Below are positions 42,060 to 52,771 of a stretch of DNA of 64,000 nt, piece after piece (the stretch's first letter is position 1; every line of letters begins with the position of its first letter). A program made the position numbers and the translations under genes. This DNA comes from Gracilaria gracilis (Eukaryota > Rhodophyta > Florideophyceae > Gracilariales > Gracilariaceae): the NCBI GenBank assembly GCA_030374805.1, contig JARGSG010000203.1, positions 62,001 to 126,000 on the forward strand, in the 5' to 3' direction. The notes below the pieces were generated by a model. It was not told where the DNA came from. It made no database searches and was given only the letters and a program-made list of their open reading frames with translations.

Positions 42060-43146
42060 CTACCCTTTTGTATGTGCACGTCGTTTCTTGCTTGTGCAAA
42101 CGCTGATGGGTCTGACCGTATACCACTCCTGTCGATTAACATATCCCGTCGTCCTCATTTCTTTAAGAAAAAAAATGGTGAGGAACTGGGATTCGACTAT
42201 CACTAGAATAGGAAGGCCTGGATGACAGGTCAAATATTTCTTCAATGGCTTCAGCGGTTTTCGAAAGACATACAAGCTACTTCTGTCTCGAGGAAGGTGC
42301 TACTACTTCTGGAAAATGCTAGTGTGCACGGCAGTGTGGAAGTTCTACCGCCTTTTTCTAACGGTGAAGTACTGTTTCTTTCTCCGAATACTACTTCTAA
42401 AATTCACCCGATGGATGCCGGCGTTATTGCGTGTGTGAAGAACCGGTATCGCAAAATTCTTTACAAGAGGGCACGAGACCAGACGGAAATTGATCTCAAA
42501 GATAGATACAAAATTGACCAACTCTCTACTATGCGAAAGGTAGAAGAAATTTGGAGAACCGACATTCCCAACAAGGTTTTTTGGTTTGGTATCGGGGATA
42601 ACAATTTCGAACGAAGTGGTAGGATGAAGAACGTTTAGTTGTTGGGGAGTTGGCCAGTTTCGTTCAAAAGTTGGTGCCTGAGCGCGTTTTCAGCAGTATA
42701 AAGATTGATGCCGTATTAAATTTTGAAGAGGGAGACGATGATTGTACTAAGACGCCTACTGTTGCAGACATTGTAGCGTCAGCTGTTGAGGACATGAACA
42801 ATAAGGATGAAGAGTATGTCGAAGAGGACAAAGACTCTACTCTATTAGATGCATTGACACTGGAGGACAGGTTGGCGTATGTTGCTGTTGTTATTCTAAC
42901 TCTCGAGGACCAGGGAGAAGGTAACAGTCAAACTGTCTCGGGTTTGAGGAAAACACAAAGTTCGCTTCGGTCTGAACATATTTTTGGTATGAAGCATTCT
43001 CGCATAACTTCTTTCTTTGACGCTAAGTAGGAGGTTGAAACTGCGGTTCAGACTGCAAATTAAATTCCCTCGTTATATTCTTCCCTGCTTTATAAGGATG
43101 CAGACCTTGTCTATGCTCCGCATCCATATATATCGAGGGTTTACTG
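42060..43146 (+). mobile_element. pogo/Tigger-like DNA transposon, 5'-truncated
   Basis: The right end reads TATCGAGGGTTTACTG followed by TA (43147-43148). The complement CAGTAAACCCTCGATA is the typical pogo/Tigger terminal repeat. No left counterpart is visible. It encodes the C-terminal part of a DDE_1 transposase. Confidence 0.7.
42079..43030 (+). pseudogene. pogo/Tigger transposase fragment (DDE_1)
   Basis: The frame starts in FLACANADGSDRIPLLSI (first catalytic Asp region), continues FFKKKNGEELGFDYH, then a TAG at 42207-42209, then WMTGQIFLQWLQRF. The second Asp block reads VLLLLENASVHG, with Glu where Asp is expected. The third is NTTSKIHPMDAGVI. After 42638 the frame shifts to 42650-43030, an acidic C-terminal region ending HSRITSFFDAK. 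The N-terminal HTH domains are missing. Non-functional. Confidence 0.75.
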
Positions 43147-43534
43147 TAATTGACTTGCACGCTGCGCGGCGCGCATGCAACGCTGGAAAATCAAACAATT
43201 GAATTGTGTACTCCATTATCGGCCCTTCATCCTTAAATAAAACCAAGCCTTCCAACAAGGACATTCTACGTCACGTGTTCGCGCTTGGACTGCGCAGCTC
43301 AAAAATTTCATCGGGAGACCGCGTGACGTGCTTGAGGTGAACGACGCATGAGCGCCCCCTGTGTGTTATTCCTCCACGACGTGGTTAACCCTCCAAAGGT
43401 GTCCCTGTTCATCTCGCAATGACTGAATGCTCATCAGGAGCGGTGTCCTTCATATCCATGTTACACTATAATCCACAGAGCCATCCATATCGGATCATAT
43501 TCGACGTTCGCGTCATCGTCCACGTGCGGAAGCT
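43147..43534. other. unassigned spacer
   Basis: No recognisable feature apart from a short GC-rich palindromic run near 43160-43175. Confidence 0.3.
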
Positions 43535-46005
43535 TCAGATCAGCGGAACTTCCTTAGCAGCTGGGCGTTCCGAAGAAGCACCAATATCAATGCACGGCGT
43601 TCCTGCGATATCCCGTTGGGGAAGACCAGACTTTCTTGTAGGGTCCCCGTCGGTGTGCTCGCTGTCGATGTTCCTTACTTCTCCACTTGGAGCGACGCCA
43701 TCATCAGTCAGGGTATCTATACCAGCTTCTGGGAAACCGTTCGACGCCGGAACATCATAAGCGATATGAGCAGCATTTTCCTCTTCCTCCCTTAGGTGGA
43801 GCCACGGGATCCGTGAGGATATGGGTGGGAGGGTAACCTTCTGTAGAGTCTTGGAAAGTGGCAAATGTGGGTTGTGGATTATCGCGTGATTGACAGTTAC
43901 TCGGTGTAGGGAGATCTAATAAACCGCGATCTATGTGCGGAAGAACTGCCGGAAGTTGATGCAGTGCATCCGATGAGGCGCCTTCCTCTTGTGTCGGAAC
44001 ACCTGAAGATGCAGGACCAGTAACTAGCTCCAGGTTTGGATTAGGCACTATCAAAACGTGGTCACGCGAAATCCATTCGTACTGGTTATTGATGTCAAGA
44101 ACGTGTCGGTTGCGACATCCACGACGATGTAGGGACCGTCAGCAATCGTTGATACCTTATTAAGACGCTCTTTTTCAGGATTATATTATTTTTTGCGTAC
44201 GAATATGTAGTCATCCTTCCGGAGTACTGGTATGGGACGTCGGATACAATTACCGAAATTGCGCTTGTATGAAAGCTGTACCTTGTCCATGGCCTTCCGG
44301 GAAACCGGTACCATCCTCGTTAACCAAGATTTCCAAGCATCTTTATACTGTCCCGGAGACGGGTATGACGTCAACTTCGGTTCACCTTCGATTGCAACCT
44401 GCGGTGTTCTTCTCGATAACCCCAGCTCAAAAGGTAATAACAGGGTAACTCGATGAACCTGGGTGTTATACGCGTATGTGATAGCGTCCGTGTACAGGTC
44501 CCAGTCATTGAGATAATCCGCAACATAGGATCTAAATGCATTAAGCACTGCTCGGTTGAATCTCTTTACCTGCGCACTACTCTGGGGATGATAGGTTGTT
44601 GTAAACAAATTCTTGATATCCAAGATCCGGCAGACGTCCTGAAAGAATTTAGAGCTACACTGCGGACCATTATCTGATAACATATTAACGGGTGGCCCGT
44701 ATGAAAAGATCCAGTGCGTGATGAACGCCTGTGCGAGTATACGTGCGGTGATACGCTTTAACGGGACTTTCCGTACCATTTTCGAAAACCTGTCCATAAT
44801 AACCAGGAGAAAGCGACTAACGCGGGCAGTCTCGATCAATTCACCAAGAATATCAATTGCGATGAACTCCAATGGAGAACGAGCTTGGAACAACGAAAAC
44901 TTCTTTGAATGCCGTCGAAGTTTGACGTTGTTTTTTGCACGATCAATGCACGCAGGACGTACTGCGTAGCAGTCGAATATCATCGCTTGCCAATAAAAGT
45001 CTCTTCGGAGAGTTAGATAAATTTTTCTGCCTCCAGGGTGTGCCCCCACTTTTATGTAGTGTGAGATGTGCAACACTCTTTGTTGCAAGGAGTGAGGAAC
45101 CACTATCTGTGGGTTAGACAGAACCATCCTGAAAAGGAATCCCCTGTCGTTGGTTAGGAAGAGTAAGTCTAATCCTCCGTTGAGTCGGCGACAAATGTGC
45201 GAACAGAACAGATCCATCTGTTGTTCACGGATTAACTCTTCTGGAGTAATTGGAATAAATAACCATGCAGTGGTTCAGCCGGTTCTGCGGCGAGTATATC
45301 GTCGCATACGTCATCCGTAATGAATTGGGGTCCATACAAGGGATCTTCCGCCAGGAAAAAAGAAATTTCGAAGTCATCGACCGGTTCTGCTTCACCAAAA
45401 GTCCCAAGTCGGGAAAGCAAATCAGTCTGATTGTTCAGGGTCCCCTTTTTGTAGCGGACCTCAAATTCGAATTTCGGGAGTCGCAGGCGCCAACACGGAA
45501 GGCGGTTCGAAGGCCAAGATATTTCTATCAGTCATCGGAGTGACAAATGATCTGTATGTACCACAAAGTGGGTTACCATGAGATAGGGTCTCAGTGTAGA
45601 TAAAGCCCATACCACGGCAAGACACTCTTTTTGAGTGACTGATTAATTACCTCGTACAGGTTCAATGAATGAGATCAATATCAAATCGGATATCGCTCGC
45701 CTTCTGCCGAGGTTTGAATCAATGCACACCCAAACTGGTTATTACTGGAGTCGGTATCAACTTTCAATCGAAGTACCTTATTCGGTGACGCCAAGACAGG
45801 CGGATACTAGAGACAAGAAGGTGGACACTTGCGCGTCGCCAAAGGGTTCCAATTTAACTGGTCGTTTTTTCTTAAGAAATGAGTTGAGAGGAGCTACAAC
45901 ATCTGCAAAATTCGGTACAAAGCCGCGGTAAACGTTGCACAACCCAGGAAATGATGGGAGATCGGTTTGCGTTGTCGGATGATTCGCTTTGTTCAGCGGC
46001 TTCAC
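43535..46005 (-). mobile_element. Ty3/gypsy fragment, copy B of the copy A family
   Basis: Read leftwards: the RT/RNase H junction (45778-46005, LCNVYRGFVPNFADVVAPLN), linker (45232-45420, DDFEISFFLAEDPLYGPQF), integrase (44186-45217) and the C-terminal spacer (43535-44054). Gag, protease and the RT palm are absent, so the copy is truncated at its 5' side near 46050. The chromodomain is also missing. Confidence 0.85.
44186..45217 (-). pseudogene. integrase of gypsy copy B
   Basis: A single open frame of 343 codons. The zinc module is damaged (HISHYIKVGAHPGGRKIY...YAVRPACIDRAKNN; one Cys is missing). The rve core has IAIDILGE and MLSDNGPQ, but the Glu is Lys (AQVKRFNR, where copy A has GQAERFNR). 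It ends in DDYIFVRKK. Long and open, yet catalytically dead. Confidence 0.85.
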
Positions 46006-46368
46006 ACTTATCTCATTGACTGAGAGGTTTCCAGGACTGGTGATATGTTTTAGATATTTCAGAACCGAGTCTCTGCTGTTATCCCACCCGCTTAGTGGGT
46101 GGAAGCATGAGCTTCATTCAACACCTGTAAAACGGTGCTTTCTCTTCATAGAAGGGACACCCCCTGCGGGGTGTCCCTTCTACTTCTATCATCCAAGGTC
46201 TTCTAACTGCTTCTCTTCATTGAGTCTTCTCTTCAGTCTTCTCTTCACAGAGTCTTCAGTCTTTCTTTTCTTCTTCAGAATTGTCCTCATCCTTATCACA
46301 GATTTCTTCTTGGAGCCCACCATTGTAATCAACCTGGTACTTCCCAACTGATCGCAATCACGAAATCG
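46006..46368. other. junction between gypsy copies B and C with strong hairpins
   Basis: Contains a 14-bp perfect inverted repeat at 46150-46163 and 46168-46181 (core GGGACACCCC), a smaller hairpin CCCAC/GTGGG at 46083-46099, and an imperfect tandem run of CTTCTCTTCA-like units at about 46200-46290. No ORF. Confidence 0.6.
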
Positions 46369-46581
46369 TTACCCAACTTGGATATCTCTTTTGCTTGGCG
46401 GGAAATCCCGTTGGATATGGTTGTGGTACTGCACGAACTTTGGTCGGGGGAGGTGCGCCATGGTTCCATCCGAGTCCATTGATACAGGATATCCAAACCA
46501 ACGAACTTGGTACTGTACGAACCCCTTGGAGTTGAAGCTGTCCCCCGAGATGTTGTCAATGGCGTAATCCTGGTCGTACAC
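46369..46581 (-). pseudogene. chromodomain of gypsy copy C
   Basis: An open frame of 70 codons with YDQDYAIDNISGDSF, VQYQVRWFGYPVSMDS and HLPRPKFVQYHNH. It matches the broken chromodomain of copy A and shows what an unbroken version in this family looks like. Confidence 0.7.
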
Positions 46582-47935
46582 TTCAAGAGACGGGTCTTCC
46601 GTGATGCCTTAATCCAGCCTTTTCAGTTGCAATGGTGACGCCATGGACGGGGGTGGGGTGCTTCATATCTTTGAAGGAGCATGCTGGGTCACGGGGCGTG
46701 CCGGTTCAAGTGAGTCCGGAGACCGGTTAGCGGCCTCGTCGTCGCCGGGTGACGATTTGATCTCCGTGGGCAGCGAGCAGTGCGTGTCCCATGCCAGCAG
46801 GTGGCTTGCAACCGCCGTGGTGGCTGGGCTATTTTCAGCCTGCCTTGCACAGTACGCCCCTGAGGAGAGTCAAGAGTGTCGCTACTGGCACGATCCGACT
46901 GTTCCGTGTCCAGGTCATTTTTTGGAACGACTTTTCTCTGCTCAGCAGCGTGTATCGCACCAAGGTCCACTGTGACCTTCTTGTTCTTTCCCGTCTCTGG
47001 TGGCGCCGGTGCCCGGCGTGCTGGTACTGTGTCTTCTCCGGGATTTGGATTTCGTTTATCATCTGGGGCTCTGAACTTGGCGGCATTAGGCAGGACGTTC
47101 CTGATATCAGGGCTGCTAACACCCGTCAGCGACGTGATTTAAGCAAGGTTGCCTGTACCATTGAGTTAACCTGTACTGCTGGAGGCGGGATTTTGGCGCA
47201 ATGGGGTACCCAACCGTGTATCACAGGTCCTTACCGATGAATCGCCGCTCACGCAGGCTGTGCTCTCCTCATTCTTATAGTTAGGCGCTTCGAGAGTATT
47301 CAGTGACGAAATGACAGGCGCAAGAGCGCGGGAACGAACAAGAATGTTTGGTAAGTTGACAGAACCTGACAAAATGTGGACATCGGACAACCCTCTTGAA
47401 CAATTCGGCAGCCCATGGGGAGTAAAAACTGGTTCGGATACTCTCCGTGCGTGGTATTCTGCTGCTTCCGTATCAGGGTTAATCGGGGGTTTTTAATGAG
47501 CGAGGTAGGGCCGTTAACCACTCGATCACGAGAAAACTGCTTATGTTTAGAACCGAACTCCAGTACTACTGTGTCTCGATTCATTATGACTATCCGGTAG
47601 AGACCACCAACGATGGGTGAAAGTTTGTGACGTTTCTCCTTCTCAGGATTGTAGTAGTTCTTCCTTACGAAAACGAATTGTCCTATCTCGAATGAGAAAA
47701 GTGGTCATCGGGTCGGAGCATCAAAATTTCGCTTATATGCGAGTTGTGCTCTCGTTAAAGACGACTTCGCTATGCGAACCATTGTATTTAACCATTGCTT
47801 CCAGCGAAGGTAGTGGTCCATCTGCGACGGCGGCTTGTCCAGTATAGACTGTGGTTCAATTGCTATGCGCGGTTGGGAATGGGATAAGACCAGTTCAAAT
47901 GGAGATAACCCGGTAATCCGGTAGACCTGTATGTT

Positions 47936-48778
47936 TTAGGCATATTTGACCGTATCCCTGTACAGATTCCAAGTCATTGGGTGTTCAACCGTATACTCCC
48001 GCAAAACGGAGAGCAAAGTTTGGTTAAACCGTTCCACCTGCCCATTGCATTGGGGATGGTACGTTGTTGTGTAGATATTCGTCGCATCAAGTATTTGACA
48101 GATGTCCTGGAAGAAGCAAGCCACCAACTGAGGACCAGTGTCCGAAAAGAGATTGACTCGCGGCCCATATACCAAGGCCTAGTGAAAGAAAAATGCTTCC
48201 GCTACACTGCGCACAGTGATTTTCTTCAACGTAGCTGTCCAGACAAGTTTAGAAAATCTTTCCTTGATCATGGAAAGAAATTTGTTCCCGCGGGAAGTAC
48301 GAAGGAACTCCTCTAGGAAGTCGATGGCTACGAAATCCAGTAGTTCTCGTGATGGAAATAGAGAAAGCTTCTTAGCGTGTGGACGAATTTTCACTCGTTC
48401 AAGAGCACAGTGACCACAAGATCTTACCAACGAGTGACAGTCAACCGCTAACACGAGCCGGGAGAAATCCCGACGGAATGTCGTGTAATGCTGCCTGGTA
48501 ACAGGGTGCGCAGCCATCTCCCAGTGATGCAAGAGGTGAAGAAACCTGGCTTATAGGGTACGGGTGACTACGATCTATGGTTGAGATCGTATTACCCTGA
48601 CCAAGTAGCCTTGAAAGTTGATTCCGAATAGGATATTAGCACCCCCATTCAGTTGGGCACGAATTCTCGTACAGAATGGGTCTCCGAACTGTTCGCGAAT
48701 CATCTCGTCTGAAGTGATGGCCATAAAAGCTCCCGGGTCCGGGTCCCCACCGTCTGCGACGAGAATGCCATCACACAC
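47936..48778 (-). pseudogene. integrase of gypsy copy C
   Basis: Three open pieces in one frame: 48575-48778 (REQFGDPFCTRIRAQLNGG), 48179-48532 (zinc module and first Asp, VAIDFLEEF) and 47936-48175 (LFSDTGPQ and NGQVERFNQ). The stop at 48179-48181 is TAG where copy A has Trp (THWAFVYGP). All three catalytic acids are retained, unlike copies A and B. Confidence 0.85.
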
Positions 48779-49207
48779 ATCATCTCAAAGCAGAGTAAGC
48801 TGTGAGTCACTCTCTTCGAGAAGGAAGCAGGGGATGTCCTCATCATCGTCAGGGAAGACTTCCCCCGTTGTTACCAATCGATAAAGATCATCCGCCCGAG
48901 CGTTCAGACTGCCCTTCCCATAGGTTACTTCGCAGTTAAACTCGACAAGCCGAAGACTCTATCGCATCAGTCTTCCCGACACTTTGGTAATCGACATTAA
49001 CCAGCGCAACGCAAAACGGTCCGTGTGAACGTTGAACTGTGTCCCCATAAGATATGGGCGAAGCGTTTGCAGAGCCCCGAACATTACGAGACATTTCTTC
49101 TCTGATACAGAGTAATTAATTTCGTGAACATTTAAAGTTCGTGACCAATATCCAATTAGCTTCCGATCTCCATCAGGATATGTTTGAAACGGCGCACACC
49201 CAATCTG

Positions 49208-49730
49208 TTAATCGCTTGAATCCGTCTCCTTGGTATAAGGTAGACCATTCTTGGGTAAAGACAGAGCTGGAGTAGAGGTGGCTGCTTGAGTAACAGAGCT
49301 AAAAGCATCTGCTTGCGTGGTTGTAAGGGGTCCCAGTTTTGGAGGCTGTCTTTTCTTTAGAAGGTCATTAAGAGGTCTACAGATCTTTGCAGATACAGTA
49401 ATGAAGCCCGTGTACACGTTACAGAGTTCTAGAGTCCTATATAAGAGAGTTGACATCCATCCTTAAGGTACGTAGGTCTTCTGAGACACCTCCTACGAGG
49501 TCTAGCTCGACCCTCATACGGAACGTAGTGACCTCGATGGCAAGTAAGGCGTGAGCGCTTTGCATCAAAGAGGTATTAGTCTCCAGATTTTGCATGTGTG
49601 CCTCTAACACGGAAGCGAGCGCACCTGTAACCGCTGCAGCGGTCCCAGCATCGTTGACGGGGTCTTTTGACGGAACTGCCACCGGGAGTAACGGCGACGT
49701 GTCAGACTGCTTCCGGCTTTCAGTCTTCAT
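49208..49730 (-). pseudogene. gag N-terminus joined to RNase H in copy C
   Basis: 49437-49730 reads a gag N-terminal region ending SEDLRTLRMDVNSL. Immediately downstream the sequence becomes the RT C-terminus/RNase H region (LCNVYTGFITVSAKICRPLN, LSLPKNGLPYTKETDSSD). In copy A these two blocks lie about 3.6 kb apart. Confidence 0.8.
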
Positions 49731-50711
49731 ACCCGTAGATTACCCAACAATGGGTACTGCGCCAGAAGGTGGAGGGGGATCTTCATCAACCGACCACGAT
49801 CGCGGAAAAGTCCTTTGCTTGGTGCATGAGTTCTTGCCGGAACCCATCCATCTTAGCGCTGTAATAACCTGGTGCCAGGGGCAATCCAATAAAGAATAAA
49901 CAACTGTACTTTAATGGGCCCGAGTTAGTGGGCAACGTATCTGATTGGCCGTTTTGAATGACATTCTACAATGACGGTACAGACCTATATGCGACGTGAC
50001 CGCCATTTAGTCCTGCTCGGCTTTATCCATTTTGGTCTGCCAATAACCACTAGCGCGTCATCTTGGTCGCTACCGGAAAATTGTACGTTTGGTTCCTTTT
50101 GAGCAAACAGCGCATGACCTTTGGCCCTCTATACTACAAAAAAGATAGGCTCGATTGAGAAACAAACTCTCAATCGAGACCAAACGTATCGAACAATGGA
50201 TCAAACGCTTCTTCACACATTTCAGTCTTCCAATCAAGTAGATGGAAGAGCCAAGTGGCTAATTCTGTAATTCCGTCTATTCCAATCGAGAAAAAAGCAG
50301 AAAAACAACGTGAACGACTTCAAAGTCAGGATTCTAGATGTGGTGCAAGACCCTGGGTGGGAACTGTCGAGCGAAAGGTTGTCGGCTGCATTTTTTACAG
50401 AGGGTAGCACACCGAGCAGAAGCACTTGTGGTGAGCACATATACCGGGTGTGAGACTGGGGTTTACCGTCTCGACGGGGGAAGAAATGTAGGAGCCTAGA
50501 AGTCAGACAGTTTTCGAAGGCGAGGGTTACTTGGGCCCGGATACAAAACCACGGTGTTGGGTGAGTCTTACGAGTGAGCTGCAGTGGCCGAAGAGGGAGC
50601 AAAATCATGCAAACAGCAATCCGGTATCACCGTTAAGCGTAAAAAGGCCACCTATACTGTCAGGGCGAAAAGTAACAAGAACAAAACAAACAAGCACATG
50701 TGGTCAAACAG
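49731..50711. other. upstream of gypsy copy C; no gene seen
   Basis: Should contain the leader and 5' LTR of copy C, but no repeat partner was found. It ends at the TA target of the pogo/mariner-type element. Confidence 0.35.
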
Positions 50712-50713
50712 TA

Positions 50714-52769
50714 CAGGCAATCACTGTGATTAGTGTGGGTGCACTAATAGTGTGAACGCGACATTTAGTGTGGTCGACAATAATTCATGTACAGCGATAA
50801 ACAATGCTCACACAAATAGTGTGGATGACAAGTCATTCAAAAACATTTGGGCGGGAAATACAAATGGTTCTTGACGTTTGTGGGTCGCGTGTAACCAGTC
50901 CATCGAACATCTGCCTCGCGTCACGAGACTTTCACCAATGTCCCTAAACGCCTCTCCGATCGTCAATGCGTTTGCATGTGCAAGTCAGAGAAAAAATGAC
51001 GCCAGTGCAGATATTGATGAGATAACGCCCTCTGTGACCACCGCCCGAGTGCCAAACAGCGTACAACAGCCTCAAGAACCAACAAGCGAACCTACCAGCC
51101 CACCCCGTCAAGCACAAATTGTGCTAACAAACACACACAAAGCAAGAATTGCGAAGTGGATGATAGAAACAGCCAGTGCCGAAGGCCAAAAGCACATCGC
51201 CACCAAAGCAGTGTAAAACTTTCCGCATTTCTTTCGAGACAAACATAAGGCCAACGTCCAGAGAGCAAGCCGGTACTGGAAGCTAAGTAACACACTAATC
51301 TTTGGTCATGACAGAGTTTCAAAGTCTAACAAGTTCTCGTTTGTAAAGCACACCAAGACCGGATTAAAGCGGCACTACTGTAAAACCGCATCTGGTAGGG
51401 GGCGACGAGTAACTCCCTGGGTTCCAGCGTTACAGCAGGACCTTGTGGACGAATTTAATCGTATGAGAAAAGCAGGAGTCAAGTTTAACACACGTTTATT
51501 GCGGCGACTCAGTCTCAGACTAATCGCCAACAAGAGCGACGGACCATATCATTCTAACATGAACGATGCGAGGACAGGTTCATTCATAAAGGACCTCATA
51601 AAGCCACGGTGGATACAGAAGTTCATGGAGAGGAAGCACATCGTTAATCGATCTCACTGCGGAAAACTGATGGTTTCGCCATCAAAGCAAGAACACATAG
51701 AGAGGGAGGTGGCGTTCCACCTCGGTGAACTTGCTCGCGAGTTTCGTTCTAATTCATTGAAGGAAGAAGATGTGTTCAATGCGGACGAGAGGCATTTTTG
51801 TATCAATATGGACGACCACAAGACTTTGGCCCTCATGAGCGACAAAAGTGTGAGGTATGCAGACGTAGTATCTGGCGATGACGGGATGACCATGATGGTG
51901 TTCATATCTGGAGAGCGACCGCGCGATTGGAGATTCCCATGTTAATCTTCAAGAATGCTGACAAGCATTAACCTATCCGTGGTTTGTCTGACAACGTTCC
52001 CGGGGTCGTTTACAGAACAGACCAAAGGCCTGGATGGACAAACGTGTGTTTCTTGAACGGGTGCGAGAGAGAAGAATTTTTGGTCCTCTACCGAACGGCA
52101 GGAAACGTGTGATATACCTTGATAATGTTAATACACATGACCTGACGGAGAAGGTTAAGATCGCCTTAGCGCAAAGTAACACTGAGATGCGCTTCGTTCC
52201 ATGCAACGCAACGCAACGCATTTGGTACAACCAACGGATAGCTTTTTTATACAGAAGCTAAAAACGTACTGGAGGAACGAATGGAATGACTTCAAAATGG
52301 GCCTGCTCGACAAGGGCTTGTGGTCTGATGGAGCGAGGGGTTCAGGAAAGCTAAGTAACCCTGGTAAACGGCACTTCTTAAAGCTGGCGGCTGCGTCGGT
52401 GAGAGCTGTTAGTAATCAACGTGATGCGGACGGCGTTACATATGCCCGGAAGGCTATGATTAGGTGCGGAATGGCACTTCATCTTAATGGTCAATGGGAA
52501 GAGCGACAGCTCTTCCCGGAACTGCAGGCTATTGTTTGCAAGTATTGAGCAAACTTTGACGGTCAGGTTGTTGGCGCGAGCTCATGAGGTGGGGGTTCTG
52601 ATACCCACACTATTGTGGTGAGCGGAAATTAGTGTGGTTTACAGTAATAAACCTATAACCTATTCAGTGTGGCTACGTAAATAGTGTGGTCCACACTAAT
52701 TCTTGTGAAGGGCTCAAAAATGAGTGATTCAGAATTAGTGTGGACCACACTAATCACAGTGATCGCCTG
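50714..52769 (+). mobile_element. pogo/mariner-type DNA transposon, complete ends
   Basis: 2,056 bp flanked by TA (50712-50713 and 52770-52771). The inverted ends start CAGGCAATCACTGTGATT (left) and CAGGCGATCACTGTGATT (right, complement), 25 bp with one mismatch. Several AGTGTGG or CCACACT motifs lie inside each end, likely subterminal binding sites. It carries one broken DDE transposase gene. Confidence 0.9.
50878..52548 (+). pseudogene. pogo/mariner-type DDE transposase, decayed
   Basis: One frame runs from 50878 to 51945 with a TAA at 51214-51216 (in KAV-stop-NFPHFFRDKHKANV). It includes an HTH-like region (RRLSLRLIANK, IKPRWIQKFMERKHIVNR) and the first catalytic Asp (VFNADERHFCINMD). The middle part lies in two other frames (51939-52030 with a stop, then 52034-52210), giving VIYLDNVNTHD, the second Asp. 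The last part returns to the first frame from 52201, with HLVQPTDSFFIQKLK, the third Asp, ending at 52548. The final shift is explained by an extra AACGC unit near 52204-52218. Confidence 0.85.
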
Positions 52770-52771
52770 TA

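Larger units (their letters stand above)
46369..49730 (-). mobile_element. Ty3/gypsy, copy C, internally deleted
   Basis: Read leftwards: gag N-terminus (49437-49730), directly followed by RNase H (49208-49456), linker (48575-48778), integrase (48179-48532, 47936-48175), spacer (46689-47600) and chromodomain (46369-46581). Most of gag, the protease and the RT palm are deleted at a junction near 49437-49456. Much of pol lies in one frame with several stops. Confidence 0.85.
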
